This document shows positions 1-10,232 of a DNA stretch of 64,000 bases, piece by piece. Positions within the stretch are counted from its first letter, which is position 1, and each line of letters opens with the position of its first letter. A program made the position numbers and the translations under genes. The notes beneath the pieces were generated by a model. The model saw only the letters and a program-made list of their open reading frames with translations, searched no databases and was not told the DNA's origin. This DNA comes from Gemmatimonadaceae bacterium (lineage in GTDB: Bacteria; Gemmatimonadota; Gemmatimonadetes; Gemmatimonadales; Gemmatimonadaceae), in assembly GCA_025358925.1 (NCBI GenBank), contig JANYHT010000016.1:1-64000 (forward strand), written 5' to 3'.

Positions 1-50
1 GAAGCCATGAGAGAGTACCGTTCGAGGTCATATACGTGTGCACAAACGAC

Positions 51-83
51 GGAGGCCGACCCAACGCAATCGGGTCGGCCTCC
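51..83 (-). terminator. Intrinsic-type terminator hairpin after dnaK
   Basis: A perfect 12-bp inverted repeat (GGAGGCCGACCC at 51-62 and its complement at 72-83) with a 9-nt loop lies 7 nt beyond the dnaK stop codon. Read on the minus strand it is followed by only a weak T run (GTCGTTTGTG), so it may be an imperfect intrinsic terminator or a 3'-end stabiliser. Confidence 0.7.
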
Positions 84-89
84 CGAATG

Positions 90-2036
90 CTACTTCTTGT
101 CGTCGACGATTTCGTAGTCGGCTTCGACTACTTCGTCGGCCTTACTGTCCGCCGGAGCACCGGAAGGCGCCCCACCTTCTGTACCCGCGCTACCCGCGCC
201 AGGTGCCGGGTCGGTTGCAGACTGTTGATAGAATGCTTGCCCTGCTTCGCTATACGCCTTGCTGAGTTCTTCTTGCGCTGCACGAATTTCGTTGAGGTCG
301 TCGCCACGCAGTGCTTTGCGTGACCGTTCGATGGACGCGTCGATCCGTTCCTTCAACGGCGCCGCCACCTTGTCGCCCCACTCCTTCACGTTCTTTTCCA
401 CTTCGTACGTTTGCGAGTCGAGACGATTACGAACCTCGATTTCTTCACGACGCTTCTTGTCTTCAGCCGCGTTGCTTTCGGCGTCCTTCACCATCTTGTC
501 GATATCGCCGTCCGACAATCCACTGGACGCTTCGATCCGAATCTTTTGTTCCTTCCCGCTGGCCTTGTCGCGCGCGGTGACGTGTAAAATACCGTTTGCA
601 TCGGTGTCAAATGTCACCTCAACCTGTGGCATTCCACGCGGTGCGGGCGGAATGCCCGTGAGTTGGAACTTACCAATGGTGCGGTTATACACGGCGAGAT
701 CGCGCTCGCCTTGCAGTACGTGGATTTCAACGGTGGTCTGATTATCGTCCGCCGTTGAAAACGTTTCGGCTTTCTTGGTCGGGATGGTGGTGTTGCGCGG
801 AATGAGCACGGTCATCACGCCACCGAGTGTTTCGATGCCGAGTGACAGTGGTGTGACGTCGAGCAAGAGGACGTCTTTTTGTTCGCCCGTGAGAACGGCG
901 CCCTGAATGGCGGCACCAACCGCAACGACTTCGTCGGGGTTCACACCCTTGTTGGGCTCTTTGCCGAAGAACTCTTTGACGACCTGCTGAATTTTCGGAA
1001 TGCGCGTTGAGCCACCAACGAGAATGATCTCGTCGATCTCTGACGGCTGCATGCCGGCATCTTTCAGCGCCTGCTTCATCGGCTCAAGCGTGCGCGTGAT
1101 CAGATCATCAACGAGCTGCTCGAACTTCGCGCGCGTCAGCGAGTAGTTCAGGTGCTTTGGGCCCGACTGGTCGGCGGTGATAAACGGCAGATTGATGTCG
1201 GTGCTGTTCGCGCTCGACAGTTCCATCTTGGCTTTTTCTGCCGCTTCTTTCAAACGCTGTAACGCCATCGGATCTTTCGACAAGTCGATGGCTTGATCGC
1301 GCTTGAATTCGGCGACGAGCCAATCCATCACGCGCTGATCGAAGTCGTCGCCGCCCAAATGCGTATCGCCGTTGGTGGACTTCACTTCGAATTGACGCGT
1401 CCCATCAACGTCGTACAGTTCGAGCACGGAGATGTCATACGTACCGCCGCCCAAGTCGAACACGGCCACTTTCTCGTCGGTTTTCTTGTTCTTGTCGAGA
1501 CCGTAGGCGAGTGCGGCAGCGGTTGGTTCGTTGATGATACGCAGCACGTCGAGGCCGGCAATCTTGCCCGCATCCTTGGTGGCTTGGCGTTGCGCGTCGT
1601 TGAAGTAGGCGGGCACCGTGATGACCGCTTTCGTGACCGGATGACCCAAGTAATCTTCTGCGGTCTGCTTCATTTTCTGCAGGATCATCGCGGAGATTTC
1701 GGGCGGCGTATAGCGTTTGCCGCCCACTTCGACCGACGCGACATCGTTTGGACCGGCGACAATCTTGTACGGCACGCGGGACTGCTCGGCCTGACCTTCG
1801 GCGGTACGGCGACCCATGAAACGCTTGATCGAAAAGATCGTATTTTGCGGATTGGTAACGGCCTGACGTTTGGCAATCTGTCCAACCAAACGTTCGCCAT
1901 CTTTCGTAAAGCCGACAACGGACGGTGTGGTACGTCCGCCTTCGGCGTTCGGAATAACCACTGGATCGCCACCTTCAAGCACACTCACAACCGAGTTGGT
2001 GGTGCCGAGGTCGATCCCGATAACTTTCTCTGCCAT
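90..2036 (-). CDS. dnaK: Molecular chaperone DnaK (Hsp70)
   Basis: Cytoplasmic ATP-driven Hsp70 chaperone that holds and refolds unfolded or nascent proteins, normally with DnaJ and GrpE. From this start the protein has 648 residues, the usual DnaK length. It shows the N-terminal phosphate-binding loop [10 protein letters not shown] (about residues 6-15), the [10 protein letters not shown] motif, [10 protein letters not shown], a substrate-binding domain and an acidic C-terminal tail ending VDDKK. The ATG at 2036 is preceded by GAGGAAG, a good Shine-Dalgarno; an upstream in-frame ATG at 2147 would add 37 unconserved residues. No grpE or dnaJ is adjacent, and no CIRCE element is visible upstream. 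Confidence 0.98.
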   Translation of the reverse strand: MAEKVIGIDLGTTNSVVSVLEGGDPVVIPNAEGGRTTPSVVGFTKDGERLVGQIAKRQAVTNPQNTIFSIKRFMGRRTAEGQAEQSRVPYKIVAGPNDVASVEVGGKRYTPPEISAMILQKMKQTAEDYLGHPVTKAVITVPAYFNDAQRQATKDAGKIAGLDVLRIINEPTAAALAYGLDKNKKTDEKVAVFDLGGGTYDISVLELYDVDGTRQFEVKSTNGDTHLGGDDFDQRVMDWLVAEFKRDQAIDLSKDPMALQRLKEAAEKAKMELSSANSTDINLPFITADQSGPKHLNYSLTRAKFEQLVDDLITRTLEPMKQALKDAGMQPSEIDEIILVGGSTRIPKIQQVVKEFFGKEPNKGVNPDEVVAVGAAIQGAVLTGEQKDVLLLDVTPLSLGIETLGGVMTVLIPRNTTIPTKKAETFSTADDNQTTVEIHVLQGERDLAVYNRTIGKFQLTGIPPAPRGMPQVEVTFDTDANGILHVTARDKASGKEQKIRIEASSGLSDGDIDKMVKDAESNAAEDKKRREEIEVRNRLDSQTYEVEKNVKEWGDKVAAPLKERIDASIERSRKALRGDDLNEIRAAQEELSKAYSEAGQAFYQQSATDPAPGAGSAGTEGGAPSGAPADSKADEVVEADYEIVDDKK

Positions 2037-2265
2037 TGCTTCCTCGCTGGCGCGGTAAGACGTCGAAGACGACCCGGTGGCCGCCTCTCGCGTGAAGGTA
2101 AAGCAAGGGGTAGGCCGCATTAGTTCTGCCGGTGCGGCGCACATCATGCAGAGACGGGCTCAATCCCGCTGCCCCAATGGCAGACTGCCGGTTCGGCGTA
2201 CGTTCGTGCACTTTCTGTAGTCGCCGTTGAGTACGGTTTCACACTGATTTCGGAGCGCAGTTGGC

Positions 2266-3021
2266 GTGTTTCCAATTAGCGACGAACATCCCACCGTGCG
2301 CATGCCGGTGATGACCATGGCGCTGCTCGCCGTGACGTGGGTGGTCTGGCTCTTTGTGCAGGGCGCCGGCAACCCTGTCGCGCTCGCGAGCAGCGTGTGT
2401 AACCTCGGCATGGTGCCAGGGGAGTTAACGCATTTGGCGCCACTGGGCTTTCGCCTGCCGCTGGGCGGCGGATGGTACTGTGCCATTGATGCCGAACCGG
2501 TGAATATCGTCACGCCAATTACGTCGATGTTTCTGCACGGTAGTTGGTCGCACATCATTGGCAACTCGCTCTATCTCTGGGTGTTTGGAAATAATGTGGA
2601 GGACAGTGTGGGACGGACGCGGTTTTTGGTGTTCTATCTGCTCACGGGATTGGTGGCCGCCGCCGCGCAAATTGCGATTGATCCGAGTTCGCCCGTACCA
2701 ACGGTTGGTGCATCGGGTGCGATTTCCGGCATCATGGGTGCGTATTTGGTGCTTTTCCCCAAGATTCGCGTGCGCACTTATATCCCGCCCATTTTCCTTT
2801 TTCGATTTCCGGCGTGGGCAGTGTTGTTGTTGTGGTTTGGCAGTCAGCTGCTGACTGGGCTTCCACAGTTGTCGACGTTACGACCGGAGATCACCGGTGG
2901 CGTGGCTGTGTGGGCGCACATTGGGGGTTTCCTGGCTGGCGCGTTATTGGTCCGTCGGTTCGTGAATCCCGAATTGCAACAGCGGCGAGCGGAGGCGGAC
3001 GCGCGAGTGGTTTGGTCCTGA
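2266..3021 (+). CDS. Rhomboid family intramembrane serine protease
   Basis: Integral-membrane serine protease of the rhomboid family that would cleave transmembrane substrates inside the bilayer; the substrate is unknown. The 251-residue protein has the HGSWSHIIGN element (residues 91-100, oxyanion-site His and Asn), the catalytic serine in GASG (Ser150) and the catalytic histidine in the last helix, WAHIGGFLAGA (His218). About six hydrophobic segments can be seen, with a long loop between segments 1 and 2 as in other bacterial rhomboids. It is divergent from dnaK. The GTG start has GGAG about 10 nt upstream. The charged C-terminal tail is short and cytoplasmic by prediction. Confidence 0.93.
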   Translation: MFPISDEHPTVRMPVMTMALLAVTWVVWLFVQGAGNPVALASSVCNLGMVPGELTHLAPLGFRLPLGGGWYCAIDAEPVNIVTPITSMFLHGSWSHIIGNSLYLWVFGNNVEDSVGRTRFLVFYLLTGLVAAAAQIAIDPSSPVPTVGASGAISGIMGAYLVLFPKIRVRTYIPPIFLFRFPAWAVLLLWFGSQLLTGLPQLSTLRPEITGGVAVWAHIGGFLAGALLVRRFVNPELQQRRAEADARVVWS

Positions 3022-3204
3022 ACCATTCTTCGCTGTTGGTCGCGTGCCGAGTGCAATACGCCAATGGCGCGAACGTGGTCGGTGACGCAATCGTTACGCG
3101 TTGTCACGTTCCGGCAGCACGGGAGCGGCGCTTCTTTCCCGTGTCGTTGCGCGACTCATCTGTGAGCGCCGCGGCGCATTTTTGACTCCAGCCACCGGTT
3201 CGCC

Positions 3205-3816
3205 GTGAAGCTATTCTCGAAAGACGAAACGTTCTTTGATCATTTTCGCCAGCTTGCCGTGCATATAGGCAGCGCGACTGATCTGCTCAAACAACTCTTT
3301 GAAAATCCGAAGGACGCGATTCGCATTGCGAAGGAGATTAAGCGGGTGGAGACGGAGGGTGATGCGATTGTGCATTTGATCAACATGCGGATTGACACGA
3401 GCTTCGTGACACCGCTCGATCGCGAAGACATTCATTTGCTGGCTAAGCGGTTGGACAACGTCATTGATCTGGTGAATGGAGCCGCGCGACGCGTGGTGAT
3501 GTTTCGTGTGACTGAGTCGCGCGAAGGTGGCGTGCAGATGGCGGACATTCTGGTGCGCGCGAGTCAGGTCATCCTTGAGTCGGTGGGTGATGTGACCAAG
3601 CGGCAAGACATGATGGAGCACGGCCGCGAGATGAAGGTGTTGGAAGAAGAAGGCGATGCGCGGTATGCCGAACACGTTGGCGCGCTGTTCGCGGTGGAAA
3701 TGCCGGCGATCGAAGTGATGAAGTGGAAGGAGATTTTCGATGCGCTCGAGCACGCGATTGACGAGTGTGAGGATGTGTGCAACGTCCTCGAAAGCATCGC
3801 GCTCAAGAACAGCTGA
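3205..3816 (+). CDS. DUF47 PhoU-like regulator of Pit phosphate transport
   Basis: A 203-residue all-helical protein of the DUF47 (PhoU-related) family, which is typically encoded next to PiT phosphate transporters and thought to regulate them. The protein begins with the family-typical FFDHF stretch and carries repeated acidic helices with E/D-rich metal-binding-like motifs (KRVETEGDAIVH, and EEEGDARYAEH later). It starts at GTG 3205 and ends 9 nt before the PiT gene, so the two are almost certainly co-transcribed. Cytosolic, with no signal peptide. The regulatory role is known for the family and not shown here. Confidence 0.92.
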   Translation: MKLFSKDETFFDHFRQLAVHIGSATDLLKQLFENPKDAIRIAKEIKRVETEGDAIVHLINMRIDTSFVTPLDREDIHLLAKRLDNVIDLVNGAARRVVMFRVTESREGGVQMADILVRASQVILESVGDVTKRQDMMEHGREMKVLEEEGDARYAEHVGALFAVEMPAIEVMKWKEIFDALEHAIDECEDVCNVLESIALKNS

Positions 3817-3825
3817 GCAGGGCCC

Positions 3826-4863
3826 GTGCTTTACTTCGTTCTTTTTATCGTCGTCGTTGCACTGGCATTTGATTTCATTAACGGGTTTCACGACTCAGCG
3901 AACTCGATTGCGACGATCGTTGGGACACGTGTACTGAGTCCGCTGGCAGCGGTGATCTGGGCCGCGGTGTTCAATTTTTCCGCACTGTTCTTTATCGGAA
4001 CGGCGGTTGCGAAGGCGTTCGGCGGAGGATTCATCGACATGGCGATTGTCGACTCGAACGTGATTCTCGGCGGATTATTGGGTGCCATCGTTTGGAATCT
4101 CATCACGTGGTGGTTTGGTATCCCGTCGAGCTCTTCGCACGCGCTCATCGGAGGGTACGCCGGTGCGGCCGTTTCGAAAGCAGGATTTGCCGCGCTGTTG
4201 TGGGGACACAAATGGATCGAAACGCTTGCGGCGATTGTGCTGTCACCGGCGCTCGGCATGCTGATGGGTTTCTTGCTGATGGTCTTCGTGTTCAACGTGT
4301 TTCGAAACGCGTCCAACGCGCGTGTGGACAAGTTTTTTCGCGTCGCGCAGTTAACAAGCTCCGCTTTGCTCTCGCTAGCGCATGGCGGTAACGATGCGCA
4401 GAAGACGATGGGGATTATCGTCGCGTTGTTGGTCGCGTCGCAGTCACTTTTTGTCGCGCAAACGGGATGGCTCCACGCCTTCTATTTGCAGGATTTGAAA
4501 ACGATTCCGTTGTGGGTAGAGCTGGCGGCGTATACGTGTATTTCGATGGGCACGTTGTTTGGTGGATGGCGCATCGTACATACCATGGGTACGCGCATAA
4601 CCAAGCTGCGTCCAGTTGGCGGTTTTTGCGCGGAAACCGGTGGCGCGCTCGTTATCCTTCTTGCTTCGCGCTTTGGTATTCCCGTCAGCACAACGCACAC
4701 GATCACTGGTGCGATTGTCGGGGTTGGTGCGACGACGCGTCTTTCTGCCGTGCGCTGGGGGTTAGCCCGACGTATTGTATGGGCGTGGGTGATCACGATT
4801 CCCGCGGCGGCCATAATGGCTGCCATTTCATATAAGCTGCTCGCTGCGCTGGTTTCGCTCTGA
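3826..4863 (+). CDS. pit: Low-affinity inorganic phosphate transporter, PiT family
   Basis: A 345-residue inner-membrane transporter of the PiT family that imports Pi (or metal-phosphate) using H+ or Na+ gradients. The two inverted PiT signature repeats are visible: FDFINGFHDSANSIAT near the N-terminus and AHGGNDAQKTMGI in the second half. SSSHALIGG and VSTTHTITGAIVGVG, the family's serine/threonine-rich loops, are also present. About ten hydrophobic segments are predicted by eye. The GTG start at 3826 has GAGCAGGG upstream. It forms an operon with the DUF47 regulator and probably with ppk1, 40 nt downstream. Confidence 0.95.
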   Translation: MLYFVLFIVVVALAFDFINGFHDSANSIATIVGTRVLSPLAAVIWAAVFNFSALFFIGTAVAKAFGGGFIDMAIVDSNVILGGLLGAIVWNLITWWFGIPSSSSHALIGGYAGAAVSKAGFAALLWGHKWIETLAAIVLSPALGMLMGFLLMVFVFNVFRNASNARVDKFFRVAQLTSSALLSLAHGGNDAQKTMGIIVALLVASQSLFVAQTGWLHAFYLQDLKTIPLWVELAAYTCISMGTLFGGWRIVHTMGTRITKLRPVGGFCAETGGALVILLASRFGIPVSTTHTITGAIVGVGATTRLSAVRWGLARRIVWAWVITIPAAAIMAAISYKLLAALVSL

Positions 4864-4903
4864 CACTCTACGAGCAGATGGGCGCGCGTCGCTGGAGTGG
4901 GGT

Positions 4904-7084
4904 ATGAGTTCGTCCTCGTCACAATCGATGCCGTATTTGAACCGAGAGCTGAGTTGGCTCGAGTTCAACGCACGGGTGTTGGAGGAAGCGCTTGACGCGC
5001 GCGTGCCGCTGCTCGAGCGACTCAAATTTCTCGCGATTTTCAGTACGAATCTCGATGAATTCTACATGGTGCGCGCGGCTGGATTGCGGCGCAAGGTCGC
5101 GGCGGGAGCACCGCAATATCCGCCCGATCCGCTGGCGCCCGCCGATCAGCTGGAAGCGATTCGCGCGCGCGTGCGCGAGCTGCTGGCGCGACGTCGTACC
5201 GCGCTTCGCGATGAACTTCTTCCGGCGCTCGAAGCGCGCGGTGTCAAGCTGGTGCGCATGGCCGAGCTTGCGCCGGACGAAGCAGAACGCGTGAAGCACT
5301 TCTTCGAGTTGCAGGTGTTTCCGGTACTGACACCGCTCGCGGTTGATCCTGGACATCCGTTTCCGTACATCTCCAATCTTTCGCTGTCTTTGGCGGTGGA
5401 GATTCGCGATCCAAGCAATGGCAGCGAGCATTTTGCACGCGTGAAAGTGCCGCGATCACTACCGCGGTGGGTGCCGATCGGACGCGATCACTGCTTTGTC
5501 CCGCTCGAAGAAGTGATCGGCGCGAATCTTGGCGATCTGTTTCCGGGCATGGAAGTCGAGCAGTGGTTCACGTTTCGCATCACGCGCTATTCCGATCTCG
5601 ATCTCGGGCAAATGGATCAGCCCGAAGACTTGTTGGAGTCGATTGAGCAGCAGGTATTTCAGCGGCGCTTTGGCGAAGTCGTGCGACTCGAAGTGCAACG
5701 CGGATTACCGGAGTCCATCCGCGAACTGTTGTTGGAAGAATTGGGCGAGAGCGAGACGCAGGCGGTCGCACCGCTCGTTGCCGGCGACGTGCATGATATT
5801 GATGAACTGCTCGAGTTAGGCGATTTACTCACGCTCGCTGGTCTCGATATTCCAGAGCTGCGAGATCCGCCATATGCGCCGGTGCTTCCACCCGCGTTAC
5901 GGGACGGTGCTCGCAACATCTTTGATGTGATTCGGGAACGGGATGTGCTTGTCCACCATCCGTACGAGTCATTTTCGTCGACCGTGGAAGCGTTTCTCGA
6001 AACGGCCGCGTACGATCCGCAGGTATTAGCGATCAAGATCACGCTGTATCGAACGTCGGGCGACACTGCCATCGTGCGCGCGCTGACCGAAGCGGCCGAG
6101 CAGGGCAAGCAGGTAGCGGTGCTTATTGAATTGCAGGCGCGGTTTGACGAGCAAAACAATATTACGTTTGCGCGCACGATGGAAAGTTATGGCATCCACG
6201 TGGCGTACGGACTGCCCGGGTTGAAGACGCACGCGAAGACCGCGTTGGTGGTGCGTCGCGATGCGGACGGTATCCGTCGGTATGTGCATATTGGCACGGG
6301 TAACTACAATTCGAAGACGGCGCGCATGTACACCGATCTCGGGCTGCTCACGTGCAATGCCGAAATTGGCGCCGATTTGACAGATCTGTTCAATTCGTTG
6401 ACGGGTGTGTCGCGCCAGAAGTTTTATCGTAAGCTGCTTATTGCGCCGGCGAATTTGCGCGAGCGTACGATGGAGTTGATCGCACGCGAAACTGCGCATG
6501 CGGTGGCGGGACGTGGTGGGCGCATCATTGCGAAAATGAATGCCTTGGTCGATCCGGGCATCATTCGCGCGCTCTACTCGGCGTCGCAAGCGGGTGTGGA
6601 GATCGACCTTATTGTGCGCGGCATTTGCTGTTTGTTACCGGGCGTGAAAGGTGTGAGTGAGCGCATTCGCGTGATCTCGATTATCGGACGTTTTCTTGAA
6701 CATTCTCGCGTCGTGTATTTCGCGAATGGCGGGCATCCTGAGTACTACATCGGGTCGGCCGATTGGATGCCGCGCAATTTAGACCGTCGTGTCGAGGCGA
6801 TGGTGCCAATTGAAGACATTCAATCGCATAAGCGATTGCACACGGTGTTGGAAACATGCCTGGCGGACAATCGACAGGCGTGGGAGCTTGGTGCGGATGG
6901 GATGTACCGTCGACGTCAGCCGGGAGCGGACGCCGAACGTGCAACGCAGCAGATATTCATGAAGGACGCGTGGGGTGCGGTAACGAATGTTCGGGAAAGC
7001 GCGAAGCCACAGAAGCGATCAGCGCGGTTGAAGGGCAATGTGCGGACGGAAGGAAAGGGGAGGACGGAACCGGCGCGCGAGTGA
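4904..7084 (+). CDS. ppk1: Polyphosphate kinase 1
   Basis: Transfers the gamma-phosphate of ATP reversibly onto long-chain polyphosphate. The 726-residue length and four-domain order fit PPK1. The N-terminal domain opens with YLNRELSWLEFNARVLEEA. The phosphorylated histidine lies in GLKTHAK (His443), followed by HIGTGNYN; a second conserved histidine is in FLEHSR (His600), followed by the YIGSADWMPRNLDRRVE region. The last 40 or so residues are basic and poorly conserved. ATG 4904 has GGAGTGGGG upstream. The gene ends tail to tail with ppx/gppA, one base between the stop codons, so polyphosphate synthesis and degradation genes face each other. Confidence 0.97.
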   Translation: MSSSSSQSMPYLNRELSWLEFNARVLEEALDARVPLLERLKFLAIFSTNLDEFYMVRAAGLRRKVAAGAPQYPPDPLAPADQLEAIRARVRELLARRRTALRDELLPALEARGVKLVRMAELAPDEAERVKHFFELQVFPVLTPLAVDPGHPFPYISNLSLSLAVEIRDPSNGSEHFARVKVPRSLPRWVPIGRDHCFVPLEEVIGANLGDLFPGMEVEQWFTFRITRYSDLDLGQMDQPEDLLESIEQQVFQRRFGEVVRLEVQRGLPESIRELLLEELGESETQAVAPLVAGDVHDIDELLELGDLLTLAGLDIPELRDPPYAPVLPPALRDGARNIFDVIRERDVLVHHPYESFSSTVEAFLETAAYDPQVLAIKITLYRTSGDTAIVRALTEAAEQGKQVAVLIELQARFDEQNNITFARTMESYGIHVAYGLPGLKTHAKTALVVRRDADGIRRYVHIGTGNYNSKTARMYTDLGLLTCNAEIGADLTDLFNSLTGVSRQKFYRKLLIAPANLRERTMELIARETAHAVAGRGGRIIAKMNALVDPGIIRALYSASQAGVEIDLIVRGICCLLPGVKGVSERIRVISIIGRFLEHSRVVYFANGGHPEYYIGSADWMPRNLDRRVEAMVPIEDIQSHKRLHTVLETCLADNRQAWELGADGMYRRRQPGADAERATQQIFMKDAWGAVTNVRESAKPQKRSARLKGNVRTEGKGRTEPARE

Positions 7085-7085
7085 G

Positions 7086-8693
7086 TTACTCGCCGTCGCC
7101 TTCGTCGAAACTCACCACGGTGCCGTCGGGTGCGATGACTTCGACGGGACGCTGAATGACCGTCTCCAACAAGGCGCGCTTGCGGCTCGCGCCCCAGCAT
7201 TCGAGCCGAACGCTCGTTGCACCGGTGGCTTCGACAGCAGTGACGCGGAGCGCGTCGGCGTTCCAGCGCACTTTTAGTTTGCCAACCGCGCCGACGTGAC
7301 CGCGATCGAATCCGTCAGCGAAACGCAATAGGGCCGACAGTTTGACAATACGCTCGCGGAGCACGCGATCAAGTTGTGCAAAGCTGCGGTGCTTCTTTTT
7401 TGGCTCGGGGCCGCGATGATACCGGGCCACATGCGCGATTGCGATTTGTTCGGCCGGCGTCATGCCCAGCAGGTCGGCGTGTGAAATGAGGTGATACGAA
7501 TGTTTGTGGTGATTTTCGTAATTGATGTGATAGCCTACATCGTGCAACAGTGCCGCATCCGACAGAATGCGGCGATCAACGGCACCGAGGCCCATACGTG
7601 GTGCGAGCGCATCGAACAGTTGCAGTGAGAGGGTCTGCACTTGTCGCGAATGCGGTTCTTCGTAGTGACATCGTTCCGCAAACTCGCGCACGCTTTTTTC
7701 GCGCGTTGCGCCAGGATCGGCAACGACGGGCATGACGCGTGCTGCCTCAAGCAGCATGCCTTCGCGAATGCCATACGCGGACGTGAGTAAATCGCGCGGA
7801 TCAAAACGCGCGAGCACCTCGGCCGCGGTGGCGAGACCAGCAACGATAATGTCCGCGCGTGCGGGATTGAGTCCGGCAACTTGCGTGCGTTCTTCCGGCG
7901 CAAGTCGCTGGAGCCAATCCAATACATGCTCGAGTTCAACGCGCGTGACGCGTGTGCCGTGTGGCGAGCGCGCCGTGACGCCTTGGCGAGACAGCATGAT
8001 GCCGGCCAAATTCGTGAACGTGCCGCCGGAGCCAATGACGCGAGTGCCACGCCAGTCTTTCACGGGCACCGCGCGGCGCAAGCCATCCCGCACATGTTCA
8101 CGTAGTTGCCGTACGCCACGTGGACGCACCATCGGTGATAAAAAACGTTCGGTGAGTCGCACCGCACCAAAAGGCATCGACGCAACGCGTTCGATGAGCC
8201 CGTCTTTGGCGAGCACGAGTTCTAATGACCCGCCGCCGATGTCCATGACGAGCGAACGACCGGCGCCCAATTCGAAGTGGGCGAGCGCGCTGCGAAAGCA
8301 GAGCAGTGCCTCTTCCTCGCCGCTGAGCACGCGCGTTTCGATACCTGTGGCCTGCTGCACTCGGCCCGTAAACTCGTTGGCATTTGCGGCATCGCGGACG
8401 GCACTCGTGGCCACAATTTCGATGCGCACCGCGCCAAGCTGCCTGGCCAACGTCACCATGCGCTGGATGGCCGCGATTGCTGCGTCGAGCGCCGTTTGCC
8501 CAAGCGCGCCAGTGCGTTCGAGACCTTCACCAAGCCGCGGCATGGCTTTCATTTCGTCAATGACGCGAATCTGCCCTGTCGGTGAAACGTCGGCGATAAT
8601 TTGACGAACGGAATTGGAACCGACATCGATCGCGGCGATGCGAATATCGTGCGACGATGGCGGAGTGAGTCCGTTCGGGATCGGCAGGGTCAT
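7086..8693 (-). CDS. ppx: Exopolyphosphatase / guanosine pentaphosphatase with C-terminal HD-type domain
   Basis: A Ppx/GppA family phosphatase that removes terminal phosphates from polyphosphate and/or hydrolyses pppGpp. Residues from about 18 onward form the ASKHA-fold Ppx domain: AAIDVGSNSVRQIIADV, ATSAVRDAANANEF, SGEEEALLCF and the phosphate-binding MDIGGGSLELV. The C-terminal third carries an HD-like segment, ALLHDVGYHINYENHHKHS, followed by ARYHRG, as in long (about 500-residue) Ppx proteins. It is the last gene of the pst-phoU run: the phoU stop lies one base before its ATG. Which substrate is preferred cannot be read from sequence. Confidence 0.93.
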   Translation of the reverse strand: MTLPIPNGLTPPSSHDIRIAAIDVGSNSVRQIIADVSPTGQIRVIDEMKAMPRLGEGLERTGALGQTALDAAIAAIQRMVTLARQLGAVRIEIVATSAVRDAANANEFTGRVQQATGIETRVLSGEEEALLCFRSALAHFELGAGRSLVMDIGGGSLELVLAKDGLIERVASMPFGAVRLTERFLSPMVRPRGVRQLREHVRDGLRRAVPVKDWRGTRVIGSGGTFTNLAGIMLSRQGVTARSPHGTRVTRVELEHVLDWLQRLAPEERTQVAGLNPARADIIVAGLATAAEVLARFDPRDLLTSAYGIREGMLLEAARVMPVVADPGATREKSVREFAERCHYEEPHSRQVQTLSLQLFDALAPRMGLGAVDRRILSDAALLHDVGYHINYENHHKHSYHLISHADLLGMTPAEQIAIAHVARYHRGPEPKKKHRSFAQLDRVLRERIVKLSALLRFADGFDRGHVGAVGKLKVRWNADALRVTAVEATGATSVRLECWGASRKRALLETVIQRPVEVIAPDGTVVSFDEGDGE

Positions 8694-8694
8694 G

Positions 8695-9438
8695 CTATGC
8701 CTCGCGCCGCGACGGCGTTGGGACTACAGTGGTGGCATTCGTTGCATTGTCGCCGTGCTCTTCATCCCAGCGATGACGAATTTGTTTGCCCTCCGCGAGG
8801 TACACGGCATCCTCCCCGATATTGGTAGCGAGATCACCGACACGTTCGAGGTTGCGGCTCACCAGCAACAATTCGAGCGATGGAGCGATGGTGCGCGCGT
8901 CGGTCATCATGTAGGTGAGGAGTGTGCGAAAAATGCCTTCGTGGAGCGCATCTACTTGATCGTCTGCTTTTCCAACGGCGCGACCAAGCGCACCATCGCC
9001 GCGAATGAACGCGTCGAGCGCGTCACTCAACATCGCGCGCGCCCGTCGCGCCATGTCGGCGAGCGCGGGCAACGGTGGCATGGCCGCACGTGACTCGATG
9101 ATACGAACTGCACTCTGTGCAATGTTCACCGCGTGATCGCCAACGCGCTCGAGATCACTCGACACCTTGATGGCACCAATCAGAAAGCGAAGATCGCGCG
9201 CCATAGGTTGCTGCAGCGCGAGCAATGAGATGGCGAGATTTTCCGCTTCGACTTCGAGGCGATCCAACTCGCGATCCGCGTCGATGACGGTTTGCGCTTT
9301 CTCGCGGTCGCGTTCCATCAGCGCTTCCACAGACAGGTCGACGAGCGTTTCGGCGCGCTCGGACATGTCGAGCAAGCGCTGCTTTAACACGGCGAGTTCG
9401 TCGTGGAAGTGTCGGTAGCCCCCCGCGCTGTTCGGCAT
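8695..9438 (-). CDS. phoU: Phosphate signalling complex protein PhoU
   Basis: Cytosolic negative regulator that links the Pst transporter to the PhoR kinase and so switches off the Pho regulon when phosphate is plentiful. The 247-residue protein has the two tandem three-helix PhoU repeats. The metal-binding-type signatures are ERVGDHAVNIAQ in the first half and ERVGDLATNIGEDAVYL in the second. It starts directly at the pstB stop (TAATG, a one-base overlap), which implies translational coupling. Its place between pstB and ppx is standard for pst operons. Confidence 0.96.
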   Translation of the reverse strand: MPNSAGGYRHFHDELAVLKQRLLDMSERAETLVDLSVEALMERDREKAQTVIDADRELDRLEVEAENLAISLLALQQPMARDLRFLIGAIKVSSDLERVGDHAVNIAQSAVRIIESRAAMPPLPALADMARRARAMLSDALDAFIRGDGALGRAVGKADDQVDALHEGIFRTLLTYMMTDARTIAPSLELLLVSRNLERVGDLATNIGEDAVYLAEGKQIRHRWDEEHGDNATNATTVVPTPSRREA

Positions 9439-10232
9439 TAGCCAAATCTCCCAGTGATGAATGCCTCCGTTCGCGAATCATTCGGGCTCGTGAACAAACG
9501 CGTGCTGTCGGCATGTTCAATCAGACGGCCGTCCAGCAAAAACGCGGTGCGATCGGAAACGCGCGCCGCCTGCTGTAAGTTATGCGTCACGAGCACAATC
9601 GTCAGGTCTCGTCGCAATTCGTACAACAGTTCTTCAATGCGCTGTGTCGCCGGCGGATCGAGTGCGCTTGTCGGTTCGTCCAGCAGCAACACCTCCGGAT
9701 CGTTCGCCAACGCCCGTGCAATGCAGAGTCGTTGCTGTTGGCCACCCGAAAGCTGCAGCGCATTTTCGCGCAAGCGATCCTTCACTTCATCCCAAAGTAC
9801 CGAGCGTCGCAACGCGTGTTCAACCCGCGCCTCAAGGTCGGGGCCGATGGGTACGCCGTGGAGGCGCGGCCCATACGCGACGTTTTCGTACACCGATTTT
9901 GGAAATGGATTTGATCGTTGAAAGACCATGCCGACGCGTTGGCGCAACACGCTCGGGTCCATGGTGGACGCGTAGATATCTTCGTCGTCCAACAGCACAC
10001 GCCCCGTGTGACGAACGGCCGGAATAATCTCATTGAGACGATTGATCGACCGGAGGAGCGTGCTCTTCCCACAACCCGAAGGTCCAATAAGCGCTGTCAC
10101 ACTTTGCGGCAGCAATGTCAGGGCAACGTTGAACAGCGCTTGACGGCCGCCAAACCACGACGAAAACCGTTCGATTACTACACGACCGGAGCGCGTTGCG
10201 TCAACGAGGGATGGCGCGTCAACGAGGGTCAT
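9438..10232 (-). CDS. pstB: Phosphate ABC transporter ATP-binding protein PstB (downstream copy)
   Basis: ATPase subunit that drives Pi import through PstC/PstA. The 264-residue protein has Walker [10 protein letters not shown] (residues 50-58), an ABC signature LSGGQQQR, Walker [14 protein letters not shown] and the switch histidine in [11 protein letters not shown] typical C-terminal PstB end ([10 protein letters not shown]) is present. It begins by a 4-nt ATGA overlap with the stop of a second pstB gene upstream. The two copies clearly diverge in the N-terminal 30 residues and in the mid-section, so this is an old duplication. Confidence 0.95.
   Translation of the reverse strand: MTLVDAPSLVDATRSGRVVIERFSSWFGGRQALFNVALTLLPQSVTALIGPSGCGKSTLLRSINRLNEIIPAVRHTGRVLLDDEDIYASTMDPSVLRQRVGMVFQRSNPFPKSVYENVAYGPRLHGVPIGPDLEARVEHALRRSVLWDEVKDRLRENALQLSGGQQQRLCIARALANDPEVLLLDEPTSALDPPATQRIEELLYELRRDLTIVLVTHNLQQAARVSDRTAFLLDGRLIEHADSTRLFTSPNDSRTEAFITGRFG

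Noticed and set aside
1-50. tRNA-like GTTCGAGGTC near the window start
   Set aside because: No matching T-stem, anticodon arm or acceptor stem could be folded around it.
1293-2123. Plus-strand frame of 276 codons opposite dnaK
   Set aside because: Lies entirely within the highly conserved dnaK sequence and shows no protein family features of its own.
2037-2265. CIRCE or other heat-shock operator upstream of dnaK
   Set aside because: No TTAGCACTC/GAGTGCTAA inverted repeat or clear sigma-32-type promoter could be found in the divergent region.
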